DNA of 64,000 nucleotides from Pedobacter sp. FW305-3-2-15-E-R2A2 (GTDB lineage Bacteria; Bacteroidota; Bacteroidia; Sphingobacteriales; Sphingobacteriaceae): contig NZ_CP151803.1 of NCBI RefSeq assembly GCF_038446955.1, positions 434,001 through 498,000 on the forward strand, in the 5' to 3' direction. Positions 8,885-18,921 of this stretch are shown piece after piece. The translations under genes and the position numbers were made by a program. The notes beneath the pieces are model-generated. The model made no database searches, had not been told where the DNA came from, and saw nothing but the letters and a program-made list of their open reading frames with translations. Position 1 is the stretch's first letter. Every line of letters starts with the position of its first letter.

Positions 8885-11686
8885 ATGAATAACGAAATCA
8901 ATAAAGATCCACATAAACATATAATCATAAAAGGTGCCAGAGTCCATAATCTGAAGAATATAGACGTTGCAATTCCCAAAAATAAACTGGTAGTCATTAC
9001 CGGAATGTCAGGATCCGGCAAATCTTCTTTAGCTTTTGATACTTTATACGCCGAAGGTCAACGACGCTACGTAGAAAGTTTGTCGTCCTATGCAAGGCAG
9101 TTTATGGGAAGAATGAATAAGCCGGATGTAGATTATATCAAAGGAATTGCACCCGCCATCGCCATAGAACAAAAGGTGATTACTTCTAATCCACGATCTA
9201 CTGTAGGCACCTCTACAGAGATTTACGATTATCTGAAACTTTTATTCTCCAGAATAGGGAAAACCTACTCTCCTGTATCAGGAAATATTGTTAAGAAGGA
9301 TACCGTAAGCACGGTGGTGGATTTCATTTCGGGCCTTGAACCGGAGAGTGTCGTAACGATCTTCTGTCGTTTATTTCCTCACAACAACAGGTCTATAAAG
9401 GAAGAACTGGCAGTTTTACTTCAGAAAGGATTTCTTCGGATTTTTTATAAAGAAGAGATTCTAAAGATTGAAAATATTCTGGAAGATGAGTCCTTTGTTG
9501 ATTTTGAGCTGGCTGATGCGGATACCGTAAGGATTTTAATCGACAGGATTGTGCTGAACAAGGAGGAGGAAACATTGAGCCGTATCGCAGATTCTGTACA
9601 AACGGCATTTTTTGAGGGTAAGGGTGACCTATATATAGAGCAGGAAGGAAAGTCCACTCATTTTTGTGATCGTTTTGAATTGGATGAGATTCGTTTTGAC
9701 GAACCTACTCCAAATTTCTTCAGCTTTAATAATCCCTACGGAGCATGCAAAAGATGTGAGGGGTATGGAAATGTAATTGGAATAGATGAAGATCTGGTCG
9801 TTCCGGACAAGAGTAAAAGTTTATATGACAATGCCATTGCGCCTTGGCGTGGCGAAAAGATGCGGGAATGGCTAAACAAGCTGATTAAAAATGCAGATAA
9901 GTTTAATTTCCCTATTCACCGCCCTTTTAACGAGCTGACAGAGAAAGAACAAAGACTGGTCTGGACGGGGAATAAATATTTTGAAGGCTTAGATGCTTTT
10001 TTTAAAGAACTGGAAGAGCAGACCTTCAAGATACAATATCGGGTGATGTTATCCAGATACCGCGGAAAAACCATTTGTCCGGATTGCAAAGGTTCCAGGC
10101 TTCGTAAAGATGCGGCCTATGTGAAGATCAATGATAAATCTATCATAGATGTGGTATTGATGCCATTGGCGACGATCCTGGATTTCTTTGAGCACCTGAA
10201 GCTTTCGCCAAATGATGAGAAGATCGCAAAAAGATTGTTGGCTGAGATTGTCAACCGGGTATTGTATCTTAACAATGTAGGGTTAGGATATCTGACGTTA
10301 AACAGGCTTTCCAATACTTTATCTGGTGGAGAATCGCAAAGAATTAATTTGGCAACTTCATTAGGGAGCAGTCTTGTCGGTTCGGTATATGTGCTGGATG
10401 AGCCGAGTATAGGTTTACACCCGAGAGATACCAATAAGCTGATAGAGGTATTGCTTTCGCTTCGTAATGTAGGAAATACGGTACTTGTTGTGGAGCACGA
10501 AGAAGAGATGATGAAGGCTGCTGATCATATTATAGATATTGGTCCGGAGGCTGGAACACATGGGGGAAACCTGGTATTCAGTGGTACTTATGATCAAATT
10601 ATAAAAGACAAGAAAAGCCTTACCGGACGCTATCTTTCTGGAGCAGAGAAGATTGCGATACCGACTAAAAGAAGGAGCTGGAAAGACCATGTACTCATAA
10701 AAGGGGCAAGGGAGAATAACCTTAAAAATATTGATGTGAAATTCCCTTTGGGCGTATTCACTGTCGTAAGTGGTGTTTCAGGAAGTGGAAAAACCAGTTT
10801 AATCAAAAAGATTCTTTATCCTGCTTTGCAAAAAGCAATAGGTAACTATGCCGGAGAACAAACCGGGGCTTATGACGGAATCTATGGAAATTACGATCTG
10901 GTAAGCCAGGTAGAGATGGTGGATCAAAATCCGATTGGAAGGTCTTCGAGGTCTAATCCTGTAACTTATGTGAAGGCCTGGGATGATGTAAGGGCACTCT
11001 TCTCAGCTTTGCCAGGTGCAAAGGCTGCCGGATTAAAACCAGCTGCATTTTCGTTTAACGTAGAGGGCGGGCGATGCGACGTTTGTCAGGGCGAGGGAGA
11101 AGTGAAAATTGAAATGCAGTTTATGGCGGATATCTACCTTCCATGTGAAGCATGCGGAGGCAGAAGGTTTAAGCAGCAGGTACTTGACGTCACCTATCAG
11201 GATAAGAATGTGGCCGATATCCTGGATTTGACCATTGATGAGGCGGTTGATTTCTTTAAAGGGGAACCTAAAATCATGGCTAAGCTTCAGCCATTGGTAG
11301 ATGTTGGTTTGGGCTACGTACATCTTGGCCAGTCTTCCAATACTTTATCGGGTGGAGAAGCACAACGGATCAAGTTGGCTTCGTTCCTGATCAAAGGGAA
11401 CAATGCCAACAAAACGATGTTCATTTTTGATGAGCCTACTACAGGTTTACATTTTCACGATATTAAAAAATTACTAATTGCACTGAATACGCTGATTGAG
11501 CAGGGAAATACGATCCTGGTGATTGAGCACAATATGGATATGATAAAATCAGCAGACTGGATCATTGATATCGGCCCTGAGGGTGGAGACAAAGGCGGTA
11601 ATGTTGTTTTTGAAGGAACACCAGAAGACCTGGTTTCCTCAAATTCTTCTTATACTGCTAAGTATTTAACTGCACACATGAAATAA
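8885..11686 (+). CDS. uvrA: Excinuclease ABC subunit A
   Basis: DNA damage sensor of nucleotide excision repair, acting as a dimer that loads UvrB. At 933 residues it is normal length. There are two ABC ATPase modules: Walker [10 protein letters not shown] at residues 40-48 and GVSGSGKTS in the second half, each with an SGGE signature ([26 protein letters not shown]). Zinc-finger cysteines are present in [17 protein letters not shown] and CDVCQGEG...CEACGGRRF. The gene appears to be transcribed alone; the next gene has its own promoter directly after the uvrA stop. Part of the leader (TTATATTAGCA, 8855-8865) is shared with the recA operator-like repeat. Confidence 0.97.
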   Translation: MNNEINKDPHKHIIIKGARVHNLKNIDVAIPKNKLVVITGMSGSGKSSLAFDTLYAEGQRRYVESLSSYARQFMGRMNKPDVDYIKGIAPAIAIEQKVITSNPRSTVGTSTEIYDYLKLLFSRIGKTYSPVSGNIVKKDTVSTVVDFISGLEPESVVTIFCRLFPHNNRSIKEELAVLLQKGFLRIFYKEEILKIENILEDESFVDFELADADTVRILIDRIVLNKEEETLSRIADSVQTAFFEGKGDLYIEQEGKSTHFCDRFELDEIRFDEPTPNFFSFNNPYGACKRCEGYGNVIGIDEDLVVPDKSKSLYDNAIAPWRGEKMREWLNKLIKNADKFNFPIHRPFNELTEKEQRLVWTGNKYFEGLDAFFKELEEQTFKIQYRVMLSRYRGKTICPDCKGSRLRKDAAYVKINDKSIIDVVLMPLATILDFFEHLKLSPNDEKIAKRLLAEIVNRVLYLNNVGLGYLTLNRLSNTLSGGESQRINLATSLGSSLVGSVYVLDEPSIGLHPRDTNKLIEVLLSLRNVGNTVLVVEHEEEMMKAADHIIDIGPEAGTHGGNLVFSGTYDQIIKDKKSLTGRYLSGAEKIAIPTKRRSWKDHVLIKGARENNLKNIDVKFPLGVFTVVSGVSGSGKTSLIKKILYPALQKAIGNYAGEQTGAYDGIYGNYDLVSQVEMVDQNPIGRSSRSNPVTYVKAWDDVRALFSALPGAKAAGLKPAAFSFNVEGGRCDVCQGEGEVKIEMQFMADIYLPCEACGGRRFKQQVLDVTYQDKNVADILDLTIDEAVDFFKGEPKIMAKLQPLVDVGLGYVHLGQSSNTLSGGEAQRIKLASFLIKGNNANKTMFIFDEPTTGLHFHDIKKLLIALNTLIEQGNTILVIEHNMDMIKSADWIIDIGPEGGDKGGNVVFEGTPEDLVSSNSSYTAKYLTAHMK

Positions 11687-11689
11687 TTG

Positions 11690-11697
11690 TATCTTCG
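11690..11697 (+). promoter_or_regulatory. -7 element abutting the LysE-family start codon
   Basis: TATCTTCG, followed by CAA and then ATG at 11701. The geometry is the same as at nth and predicts a leaderless mRNA. Confidence 0.45.
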
Positions 11698-11700
11698 CAA

Positions 11701-12321
11701 ATGCTTTTTTTAACACTCTTTTTAGGGGTAATACTGAATATGGTGGGATATATCCCTCCGGGAAATATTAACCTTACTGTGGTTCAGATTACCATCACCA
11801 GGGGAATCAGACAGGCGCTATATTTTATAGGCGCCTTCTCGGCAATCGAAATACTTTTCACTTTTGGCGTGATGCGTTTTGTGCAATGGCTTTCCAGTGA
11901 AATCAAATTGGGAGACATCATTGATGTGATTATGGTGCTGATGTTTGGTGTTTTAGGTTTCATCACCTGGAAGTCCAGGAAAGAAATGCCAAAAGCAGAC
12001 TATTCTAAAAAAGACAGCATCAGATATGGAATGCTTTTGGGAGTAATTAATCCGATGCAAATCCCTTACTGGTTATTTGTAGGTACGTACCTGATTTCTC
12101 ATGAGTGGATAGATATTGGCTACCTTTCCCTGACGATTTTCAGTATTGGTTCAGGTATCGGGGCAGCGGTTGCTTTATACGGTTTTGCCCGTTTTGCCCA
12201 GTACATACAGGAAAAATTTGCGCTGAGCAGTTATCTGGTGAATAAAGGAATTGCACTTTTGTTTTTTGCTTTGTCAGGTTATCACATCTGTAAAATCGTT
12301 TACGTCCATTTTATTAAATAG
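11701..12321 (+). CDS. LysE-family amino-acid exporter
   Basis: A 206-residue inner-membrane protein with about six hydrophobic helices, matching the LysE/RhtB fold. The typical front GYIPPGNINLTVVQ (a P-G-P-like loop after helix 1) is visible, and the central GVINPMQIPYW motif resembles the second family loop. Members export small amino acids or related metabolites; the substrate here is unknown. It ends only five bases from the convergent DUF2157 gene, with no terminator between them. Confidence 0.8.
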   Translation: MLFLTLFLGVILNMVGYIPPGNINLTVVQITITRGIRQALYFIGAFSAIEILFTFGVMRFVQWLSSEIKLGDIIDVIMVLMFGVLGFITWKSRKEMPKADYSKKDSIRYGMLLGVINPMQIPYWLFVGTYLISHEWIDIGYLSLTIFSIGSGIGAAVALYGFARFAQYIQEKFALSSYLVNKGIALLFFALSGYHICKIVYVHFIK

Positions 12322-12326
12322 GCAGG

Positions 12327-13364
12327 TTATTTCTTTAGAAACTCTACATTCCAGATCTTTTCTGCTCTTCGTCCGATAATCCAGAAGGAGGCTGCAAGAA
12401 CGCAGAAGAACAGTGCTTTATGCCAGTTGTCCCAGAAATATTCGAAATAACGGGTGTAAAGGTTGATGAAAAGAAAGGTGATTCCGAATTCCCGGGCAAT
12501 ATCATCCCGGTATTTTAAGCCGGCAAAGATGCTGATGATGCAGGCTGCTGCAGAGATAATGGCCCAGTAAAACAAACTGATTTGTCTTACCCCATACCAG
12601 GCTTCTAAGGTGCCGAAATTTCCAAATACTGAAAGTAGCCAGAGTGATACAAATAAGTATGCCATTCCACTGATATAGGTTACCGGAAAAAAGTAGTCAA
12701 TCTTTTTATGTTTTTTCATGAAGAAAGACAATCCGGTGAGGACTGCTCCAAAACAGACAAAACGTAAAGGATAATTCATCCCTGCGAAATACCAGTTCCA
12801 TCTCGACAGATAGCCGGTTTCTGTTCCAAACCAGGCACCAAGGGAAATTAAAGCGAAAACCCAAATCAGCCTTGACCTGAAAACATAAGCCAGAATGCCA
12901 TAAATCAAAACAGCCAGGAGCAGTAGCAAAGAAAAATGACCGCTGCTGGTGCCGATAGCCTTGCCCAGATAAGCGATGGCATTGGCCGTGAGCATCACTG
13001 CGGTGAAGATCAGCGCCTCATTACTGAAGACCTGATGTGATTTTGTTTGCTTTCTTTTGAAGCTCAGGTAAAAGAGATAGGCTGCGGCAGAGATCGAAAG
13101 AATGCTGATCACGCCGTCAGAAGTATCATAAAGACGTTCCAGGTATTTTAAAATGGTATCGTCTATGAGTAAAGCGCCAAGAGAGATTACACCACAGGCC
13201 ATTGCGATCCAAAAGGAGTATTGAGCCAACCTTCGCCAGTCGAAATCCTTAGTTTCATAGCTTCCGCGTAAACGTTGAACGTCCGCTTCGGTGAGCAACT
13301 TTTCTTCCTGCCAATGCTCAAGCATTTCGTCTAAAAATTCACTCTTTTCCGAATCTATCTTCAT
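12327..13364 (-). CDS. DUF2157 multi-pass membrane protein
   Basis: A 345-residue protein with a soluble N-terminal region of about 50 residues (LTEADVQRLRGSYE, typical of DUF2157), followed by about nine to ten hydrophobic helices. Family function is unknown. It sits between the convergent LysE-type gene and the Kef-type antiporter. The terminator at 13407-13439 separates it from the upstream antiporter gene, so it probably has its own promoter in the roughly 40 bases before its start. Confidence 0.8.
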   Translation of the reverse strand: MKIDSEKSEFLDEMLEHWQEEKLLTEADVQRLRGSYETKDFDWRRLAQYSFWIAMACGVISLGALLIDDTILKYLERLYDTSDGVISILSISAAAYLFYLSFKRKQTKSHQVFSNEALIFTAVMLTANAIAYLGKAIGTSSGHFSLLLLLAVLIYGILAYVFRSRLIWVFALISLGAWFGTETGYLSRWNWYFAGMNYPLRFVCFGAVLTGLSFFMKKHKKIDYFFPVTYISGMAYLFVSLWLLSVFGNFGTLEAWYGVRQISLFYWAIISAAACIISIFAGLKYRDDIAREFGITFLFINLYTRYFEYFWDNWHKALFFCVLAASFWIIGRRAEKIWNVEFLKK

Positions 13365-13406
13365 TTTTCGCTGACTGGTGGTGGTTCTTTTATGTTTGTT
13401 TGCAGG

Positions 13407-13439
13407 TAAAACCCTGCCGGCAGCTTGTCGGCAGGGTTC
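13407..13439 (-). terminator. Intrinsic terminator after the Kef-type antiporter
   Basis: AACCCTGCCG and CGGCAGGGTT form a 10-base GC-rich stem with a 9-base loop; on the reverse strand it is followed by a short T run. Confidence 0.8.
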
Positions 13440-13473
13440 TATTGCATTAGTAAGATTAGATATTTTTCTGGAA

Positions 13474-15699
13474 TTATTTCAATAGATCAGGTACTTTTTT
13501 ACTATTGCCCACGATCCATACCACATCCTCGTTCTCAAAAATGAGGTTAGAGTCCGGATTCAGAATGCGTTCTCCTTTTCGTTCAATACCTACCACGAGC
13601 CCCTGGGTTTTTTCCCGGATACCGGAACTGCGGATGCTTTGTAAATAGACCGGAGAACTGCTATTGATGACGATTTTCTGAAGCGTCATGTCTTTTTTAG
13701 GGAAGCTGGATTCTTCAGGAATTTCCTCCTTGGCACCTTCAAACAATTCCTTAATTGCAGCCAGCTGATTGTCTGTACCAATCACCAATACTTTATCATT
13801 TGGATATAGCCTTTCATCACGTCCCGGGGTAGGAATCATGATTTTCCCACGTTCGATCAGGGCGATATTTACGCCATACTTTTCTCTTACGGAGAGTTCA
13901 ATAAGTGTTTTTCCAACAAGTGACGATTCCGGAGCAACGACCAATTCGGCTAGGTGGGTATCCCAGGGCAGTATTTCCGGCTGAGCATTCTGGGCTTCAC
14001 GTGCATTGAGGTTCAGCAGGAAACGACTCTCCATCTTGTTATAGAAGCCCTGTAGCTTTCTGGAGAAGATGAACATCCCCACAATCATCAGAACAATGGC
14101 AATAACAACTGCGATCCAGGTGCTGTAGAACTGATAAATGAGGAAGCCAACAAAGAAAAGTGCCAGGGAAATCCTTAAAACTTCCAGCGCCACCAGTGGC
14201 CCGCGGGTATATTTTTTATTTAACCACAGATGAGAATAGGCCTTCTTTTCTATTTTTCTGATGGCCAGTGCCCATAAGAAAGGAGTCATGAAAATCAAGG
14301 TAAGTATTAGGCTGATGATAATCCCATTATTCCCGTTGATGATATTTTTCGTCATAAAGGGCTGCAGGTACCTGGAACCCAGAAAGACAATCGCAATGAT
14401 GATCACCGAGTGGATAATGGTATTAAAAGTATAGGATTTCAATAGAATTTTCCAATCGCTAAGTGTGGTAATGCCCGCTGTACTGGAACTATATCTGTTG
14501 ATGGCCTCAACCCACCGTTTTGGTAATGTACGTTCCAGGAAGAGATAAAAGGGCTCTGAGGCCTTAATTAAGTATGGCGTGGTAAAGGTGGTGATGGCAG
14601 ATACAGCTACCGCAATCGGGTAGAGGAAATCGCTGGTTACTTTTAACGTCAAACCTAGTGTTGCAATGATAAAAGAAAACTCTCCGATTTGTGCCAGACT
14701 TAAACCTGTCTGAACGGATGTTTTTAAGGGCTGTCCAGATAATAATGCACCCATTCCGGAGCTTAGGAATTTACCTAAGACGGTCGCGATGGTGATGACC
14801 AGGATAGGAACGGAATAATCGATTAAAATGCTCGGATTGATCATCATTCCGACGGAAACAAAGAAGATGGCTGCAAAGAGGTCTTTGACAGATTTGGTCA
14901 AATGCTCGATCCGTTCAGCCTGAGTGGTTTCCGCTAAGATGGACCCCATGATAAAAGCGCCCAAAGCTGGAGAGAATCCAACTTTTACAGCCAGTAATAC
15001 CATTAGCAAACATAAAGCGATGGATACGATCAGCATAGTCTCATCATTCATGAGTTTTTTTGTCGCCTTCAAGAAAGTTGGTACCAGGAATATCCCCCCA
15101 ATGAACCATAAAACGAGGAAGAAACAAAGCTTAAGAATCGAAATCAGCATGTCGGCGCCCGCAAACTGCTGGCTCACGGCAAGGGTGGAAAGTAATACCA
15201 ATAATAAGATGGCTACCAAGTCTTCTACGATAAGAACGCCGAAAACCAATCCTGCAAACTTTTTATGTTTTACGCCAAGCTCTTCAAAGGCCCTGATGAT
15301 AATTGTTGTGGAGGAAACGGATAGAATACCACCGAGGAAAATGCTGTCCATTGTAGACCAGCCCATGGCTAAACCGGCGACAAAGCCGATTAAGAGCATA
15401 AAGACAACTTCAACAATTGCGGTAATGGAGGCCGAGCCACCTACTTTAACGAGTTTCTTGAAACTGAATTCCAGCCCCAGGCTGAAAAGTAAGAAGATTA
15501 CTCCGATTTCTGCCCAGATATGGATGCTGGCATTGTCTGTTACAGTTGGGATAAATTTGATATGTGGTCCAACCAGTAGTCCGGCAAGAATATAGCCTAA
15601 AACTAATGGTTGCTTTATTTTTTTAAATAGTAAAGTGGTAATTCCGGCAGCGGCAAGTATTAAACCTAAATCAGTGATTAATACGGGTAAATGTATCAT
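13474..15699 (-). CDS. Kef/CPA2-type monovalent cation:proton antiporter with two TrkA-C domains
   Basis: A 741-residue inner-membrane protein. Residues about 5-385 are a Na+/H+ exchanger (CPA2) core, with FLLFSLGLEFS and GFSPALGAFIMGSILAET typical of the family. An extra membrane segment follows at about 420-560. The C-terminus has two regulatory TrkA-C (RCK-C) domains, near 590-655 and 665-740. The NAD-binding TrkA-N domain usual in KefB/KefC is missing, so glutathione or NADH gating of the E. coli kind is unlikely. It probably exports K+ or Na+ in exchange for protons. Single-gene transcript with its own terminator. Confidence 0.9.
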   Translation of the reverse strand: MIHLPVLITDLGLILAAAGITTLLFKKIKQPLVLGYILAGLLVGPHIKFIPTVTDNASIHIWAEIGVIFLLFSLGLEFSFKKLVKVGGSASITAIVEVVFMLLIGFVAGLAMGWSTMDSIFLGGILSVSSTTIIIRAFEELGVKHKKFAGLVFGVLIVEDLVAILLLVLLSTLAVSQQFAGADMLISILKLCFFLVLWFIGGIFLVPTFLKATKKLMNDETMLIVSIALCLLMVLLAVKVGFSPALGAFIMGSILAETTQAERIEHLTKSVKDLFAAIFFVSVGMMINPSILIDYSVPILVITIATVLGKFLSSGMGALLSGQPLKTSVQTGLSLAQIGEFSFIIATLGLTLKVTSDFLYPIAVAVSAITTFTTPYLIKASEPFYLFLERTLPKRWVEAINRYSSSTAGITTLSDWKILLKSYTFNTIIHSVIIIAIVFLGSRYLQPFMTKNIINGNNGIIISLILTLIFMTPFLWALAIRKIEKKAYSHLWLNKKYTRGPLVALEVLRISLALFFVGFLIYQFYSTWIAVVIAIVLMIVGMFIFSRKLQGFYNKMESRFLLNLNAREAQNAQPEILPWDTHLAELVVAPESSLVGKTLIELSVREKYGVNIALIERGKIMIPTPGRDERLYPNDKVLVIGTDNQLAAIKELFEGAKEEIPEESSFPKKDMTLQKIVINSSSPVYLQSIRSSGIREKTQGLVVGIERKGERILNPDSNLIFENEDVVWIVGNSKKVPDLLK

Positions 15700-15758
15700 A
15701 GATAATGTCTTTTTTTAAAGTTATAAAATTGTATTCATCGGATTTCGATTATTTACAA

Positions 15759-16121
15759 CTACCAGAAGACATGTTTAGGATACAAAAAGTCAAATATATA
15801 GGCATATCCAAAGTTTTGGAATACCTGATAATACCGGATTAGTATAAGTGGAACGTATGGCGCCCTTTCGGGGCTGCGCAGGAAGAACCAGGGATTACTT
15901 CCCTGTTTGTTTGTCGCGTGGCTGATGAAGGTCAGGTCCTCTAAAAAGGCTTTTTTTAAGGAAGTCCGGGCTTTCGAAGGAGGATTGAAATAAAGCTTCT
16001 TCGTATTGAAATTGGATTTACTGACATAGGGACTGACCGTATTGAGCACCTTTCCCTGTACATTTTGCAAGGAAATTACCTGACTGAAAAAGAAAAGAAT
16101 AGCAGATAATAGAAACCTCAT
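15759..16121 (-). CDS. Exported hypothetical protein
   Basis: About 120 residues starting MRFLLSAILFFFSQVISLQ, a clear signal peptide, followed by a basic aromatic-rich mature part with no recognised domain. The ATG at 16121 is preferred over an upstream ATG at 16169 because the extra codons would run through the ribF terminator hairpin. It lies between ribF and the antiporter gene on the same strand. Function unknown. Confidence 0.55.
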   Translation of the reverse strand: MRFLLSAILFFFSQVISLQNVQGKVLNTVSPYVSKSNFNTKKLYFNPPSKARTSLKKAFLEDLTFISHATNKQGSNPWFFLRSPERAPYVPLILIRYYQVFQNFGYAYIFDFLYPKHVFW

Positions 16122-16140
16122 TGAGGTAAATATAACAAAA

Positions 16141-16171
16141 AAATGCCTTTTTTTAGAGAAAAAAGGCATTT
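16141..16171 (-). terminator. Intrinsic terminator of the ribF operon
   Basis: Thirteen-base arms (AAATGCCTTTTTT and its complement) enclose a 5-base loop, with a T run on the reverse strand, ten bases after the ribF stop. Confidence 0.85.
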
Positions 16172-16180
16172 AAATGTGGT

Positions 16181-17116
16181 TTAACCTATTTTGCTGAAAT
16201 AGCTGAGGGTATCCTCTTTGTCTTTTTGTAGCTGAATTTTCAGTGCTTCCAGTCCGGTAAATTTAACATCATGCCGTAGAAATTCAAGGAAAGTCATGGT
16301 GATATACTGACCATAGATTTCTTTATTGAAATCAAAGATGTTGACCTCAATATTTCTGGTCATGCCATTGATAGTTGGCCTTTGTCCGATATAAGCCATC
16401 CCTTTATAAGATTCTGCTCCCATATCCACCGTCACGGCATAAATGCCATCTGAAGGGATTAATTTATAGGTTTCTTCCAAAAAGATATTTGCTGTAGGAA
16501 ACCCAATTGTTCTTCCGATTTTATCTCCTTTGATCACCCTTCCATGTAAAGAGAAATGATAGCCCAGATAGTTGGCTGCTAGAGCAACTTCCCCATTGAG
16601 CAATGCTTTCCGGATTTTGGTAGAGCTGACAGCCACATCGTCGACGTCCTGCTTGGCAATTTCCTCAATTTGGTAATCGAACTGCTTAGCATACATTTCC
16701 AGTTCCTGCATGCCTCCTTTGCGGTCTTTCCCAAAGCGGTGGTCATAGCCAACAATCAGTTGTTTAATACCGATAGTATCTACAAGGATGTTTTTTATAT
16801 ATTCAGCGGGGCTGAGGTTGGAAAAATCCCGGGTAAAGGGGGTGATGATCAAATGATCGACGCCCAGCTCTGCCAAAATTGCCATTTTCTCTGCAACGGT
16901 GTTGATCAGCTTCAAGTCTTGGTTTTCTGGATCGATGATCATCCTTGGATGAGGGAAAAAAGTGAGGATCACACTTTCTCCTCCGGTTGATTTTGCTAAT
17001 TCACAAAGCCTTTTGATGATCTTCTGATGGCCGAAATGAACCCCGTCAAAAGTTCCTATGGTAGCAACGGCATTGTCTAGTTTTTTAAACTCAGAAAAAT
17101 GATGATATGTTTTCAT
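16181..17116 (-). CDS. ribF: Bifunctional riboflavin kinase / FAD synthetase
   Basis: Makes FMN from riboflavin and ATP, then FAD. The N-terminal FAD synthetase has the nucleotidyltransferase motif GTFDGVHFGH at residues 21-30. The C-terminal kinase domain has GRTIGFPTANI. The ATG at 17116 (MKTYHHFSEFKKLD) gives about 311 residues, the usual length; an upstream in-frame start at 17152 adds a non-conserved tail. It is the last gene of the reverse run after truB and the YitT-like gene. Confidence 0.95.
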   Translation of the reverse strand: MKTYHHFSEFKKLDNAVATIGTFDGVHFGHQKIIKRLCELAKSTGGESVILTFFPHPRMIIDPENQDLKLINTVAEKMAILAELGVDHLIITPFTRDFSNLSPAEYIKNILVDTIGIKQLIVGYDHRFGKDRKGGMQELEMYAKQFDYQIEEIAKQDVDDVAVSSTKIRKALLNGEVALAANYLGYHFSLHGRVIKGDKIGRTIGFPTANIFLEETYKLIPSDGIYAVTVDMGAESYKGMAYIGQRPTINGMTRNIEVNIFDFNKEIYGQYITMTFLEFLRHDVKFTGLEALKIQLQKDKEDTLSYFSKIG

Positions 17117-17226
17117 TAGAAAATCAATATTTCGTAAATATACCCAGACCATTTCCCCATTTAAATGAGCAATTGATTTGAGCTGTTAATTCTTTTAGCG
17201 TTAACCTTATCGGTTTTAAAATTTGA

Positions 17227-18093
17227 CTAATGCAGGGACTGGCGCTTTAATACCACTCCACCCTTTATGTCTGCAATTTGTTGCTGGACTACAAAAGCAT
17301 CCGGATCAATGTTTCGGATTTCAGTTTGTAGTTTCCCCATTTCCAGCTTGGTCAGTACCGTATATAAAATGTCAATGTCTTTCTTTACTCCATAGCCACC
17401 CTCTCCTTTATAAATGGTGACGCCACGCTTCATCTTCTCGATGATGTATTCTTTTATTTCTACGTTTTTATCAGAAATGATCGTTACCCCGGTGTACTGC
17501 TCCAGTCCATTCACCACAAAGTCTATGGTGTTGGAAGCAGAGAGGTAGGTCAGAATCGCATACATTGCAGTTTCTACGCCAAGAAAAATGGCAGCAAAAG
17601 AGAAGATAATGATATTTAATATCAGGATGATATTGCCTACCGTAAGCATGCTTTTTCTACTGATATAAAGCGCAAGTACTTCTGTTCCGTCAATAACGCA
17701 ACCACCACGCATGGCCAGGCCAATGCCTCCACCAAGGAAAAACCCACCAAAAAAGGCAATCAATAACGGTACATCGGTAACTGGTTTGAAAGGCAATACG
17801 ATTAAGAATACCGCAAGTGCTAAAATGGCGATAGCGGTCTTTATGGCAAACCCTTTACCGATCTGTTTAAACCCAAGTATAATAAATGGAATATTAATCA
17901 GAATGATCAGATAGGATAGTTTTAATCCTGTCAGGCTACTGATCAGTAGTGAAATACCAGTAACGCCTCCATCAATAAAATGATTTGGAATTAAAAAGCT
18001 TTTCAAGCCAAAACAGGCCGAAACAATGCCACATGTAATCAAAAGGAAGTCTTTTAACGACCTTGCATTTTTGCTTTTGAAGTGGCTTTGCAT
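17227..18093 (-). CDS. YitT-family membrane protein with DUF2179 domain
   Basis: A 288-residue inner-membrane protein. There are five or six hydrophobic helices in residues 15-200, including the glycine-rich family segment GGIGLAMRGGCVIDGTEVLA. A soluble C-terminal DUF2179 domain (about 225-280) contains KMKRGVTIYKGEGGY. The family has been linked to transport but the substrate is not established. It starts five bases after the truB stop, so the two are co-transcribed. Confidence 0.88.
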   Translation of the reverse strand: MQSHFKSKNARSLKDFLLITCGIVSACFGLKSFLIPNHFIDGGVTGISLLISSLTGLKLSYLIILINIPFIILGFKQIGKGFAIKTAIAILALAVFLIVLPFKPVTDVPLLIAFFGGFFLGGGIGLAMRGGCVIDGTEVLALYISRKSMLTVGNIILILNIIIFSFAAIFLGVETAMYAILTYLSASNTIDFVVNGLEQYTGVTIISDKNVEIKEYIIEKMKRGVTIYKGEGGYGVKKDIDILYTVLTKLEMGKLQTEIRNIDPDAFVVQQQIADIKGGVVLKRQSLH

Positions 18094-18098
18094 AGGAA

Positions 18099-18848
18099 TT
18101 AAGATTGAGGTTCAGTCGGATTTGCCAGTTCTCTTTTATTGCGAAGATAGTTGACTAAGTCTGTTACTTCAAATGCATTTTCAAGAAGAAAATTTCCACT
18201 GCGGGTACGGGTTAATTTGGAGAGGTAGGCACCATTGTTTAAGTGTTTTCCAAAGTCTGAAATTAAAGACCTGATATAGGTGCCTTTGCTGCAAACGATT
18301 CTGAAGTCTATTTCTGGAAGTGCAATCCTTGTGATTTCAAAGGTTGGTACTGAGACAAACCTTAAACGTAGTTCCGTTTCTTCTCCACGGCGTGCTTTTA
18401 CATACAGGCGCTCTCCATTTACTTTTACTGCAGAATGAGCCGGTGGGTATTGCTGGATGTCGCCAGTAAAAGGTGCAGTGGCTGCATGAATGGCTTCTTC
18501 TGTAATGCCATCCAGAGGATATTCCTGATCAACAACGGTTTCCATGTCGAAAGAAGGTGTTGAAGCACCCAGAATCATGGTTCCTGTATATTCTTTTTCT
18601 TCTGCCTGAAAGGTGTCAATTTGCTTGGTTAATTTGCCTGTGCAGAGAATTAGAAGGCCTGTAGCTAAAGGATCTAATGTCCCCGCATGTCCCACTTTAA
18701 GTTTCAGTGGTTTTAGGGAGTTTCTAATTTTTCCTACTACATCAAAACTGGTCCATTTATAGGGTTTATTGATGAGTAATAATTCGCCTTCAGCAAAATT
18801 AAAGTCTGGAAAGGTTTTCGTATTTAATATGTTTTCACTCTCTGTCAT
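18099..18848 (-). CDS. truB: tRNA pseudouridine-55 synthase
   Basis: Converts U55 of the tRNA T-loop to pseudouridine. The 249 residues include the catalytic motif GHAGTLDPLATG with Asp59, and the downstream KGTYIRSLISD motif. It lacks a large C-terminal PUA extension, as is common in Bacteroidota. The position between uppP and the yitT-like gene fits a conserved Bacteroidota order. Confidence 0.95.
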   Translation of the reverse strand: MTESENILNTKTFPDFNFAEGELLLINKPYKWTSFDVVGKIRNSLKPLKLKVGHAGTLDPLATGLLILCTGKLTKQIDTFQAEEKEYTGTMILGASTPSFDMETVVDQEYPLDGITEEAIHAATAPFTGDIQQYPPAHSAVKVNGERLYVKARRGEETELRLRFVSVPTFEITRIALPEIDFRIVCSKGTYIRSLISDFGKHLNNGAYLSKLTRTRSGNFLLENAFEVTDLVNYLRNKRELANPTEPQS

Positions 18849-18921
18849 TTCAGTACACGCTTTTTAATACGTTTTCTTTGTAAGATTTAATGGTAACCTG
18901 GGAAGCACAATGGTTTTTGTA

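Noticed and set aside
13985..14010. A possible parS site (TTCACGTGCA)
   Set aside because: Only the CACGTG core matches; the flanks do not complete the 16-base parS palindrome, and it lies inside the antiporter gene. No good parS was found in the window.
14924..15595. A 223-residue forward frame opposite the antiporter gene
   Set aside because: It is fully antisense to a strongly conserved membrane protein, and its composition (Thr, Lys and Pro runs) is what the complement of hydrophobic codons gives. No promoter or family likeness.
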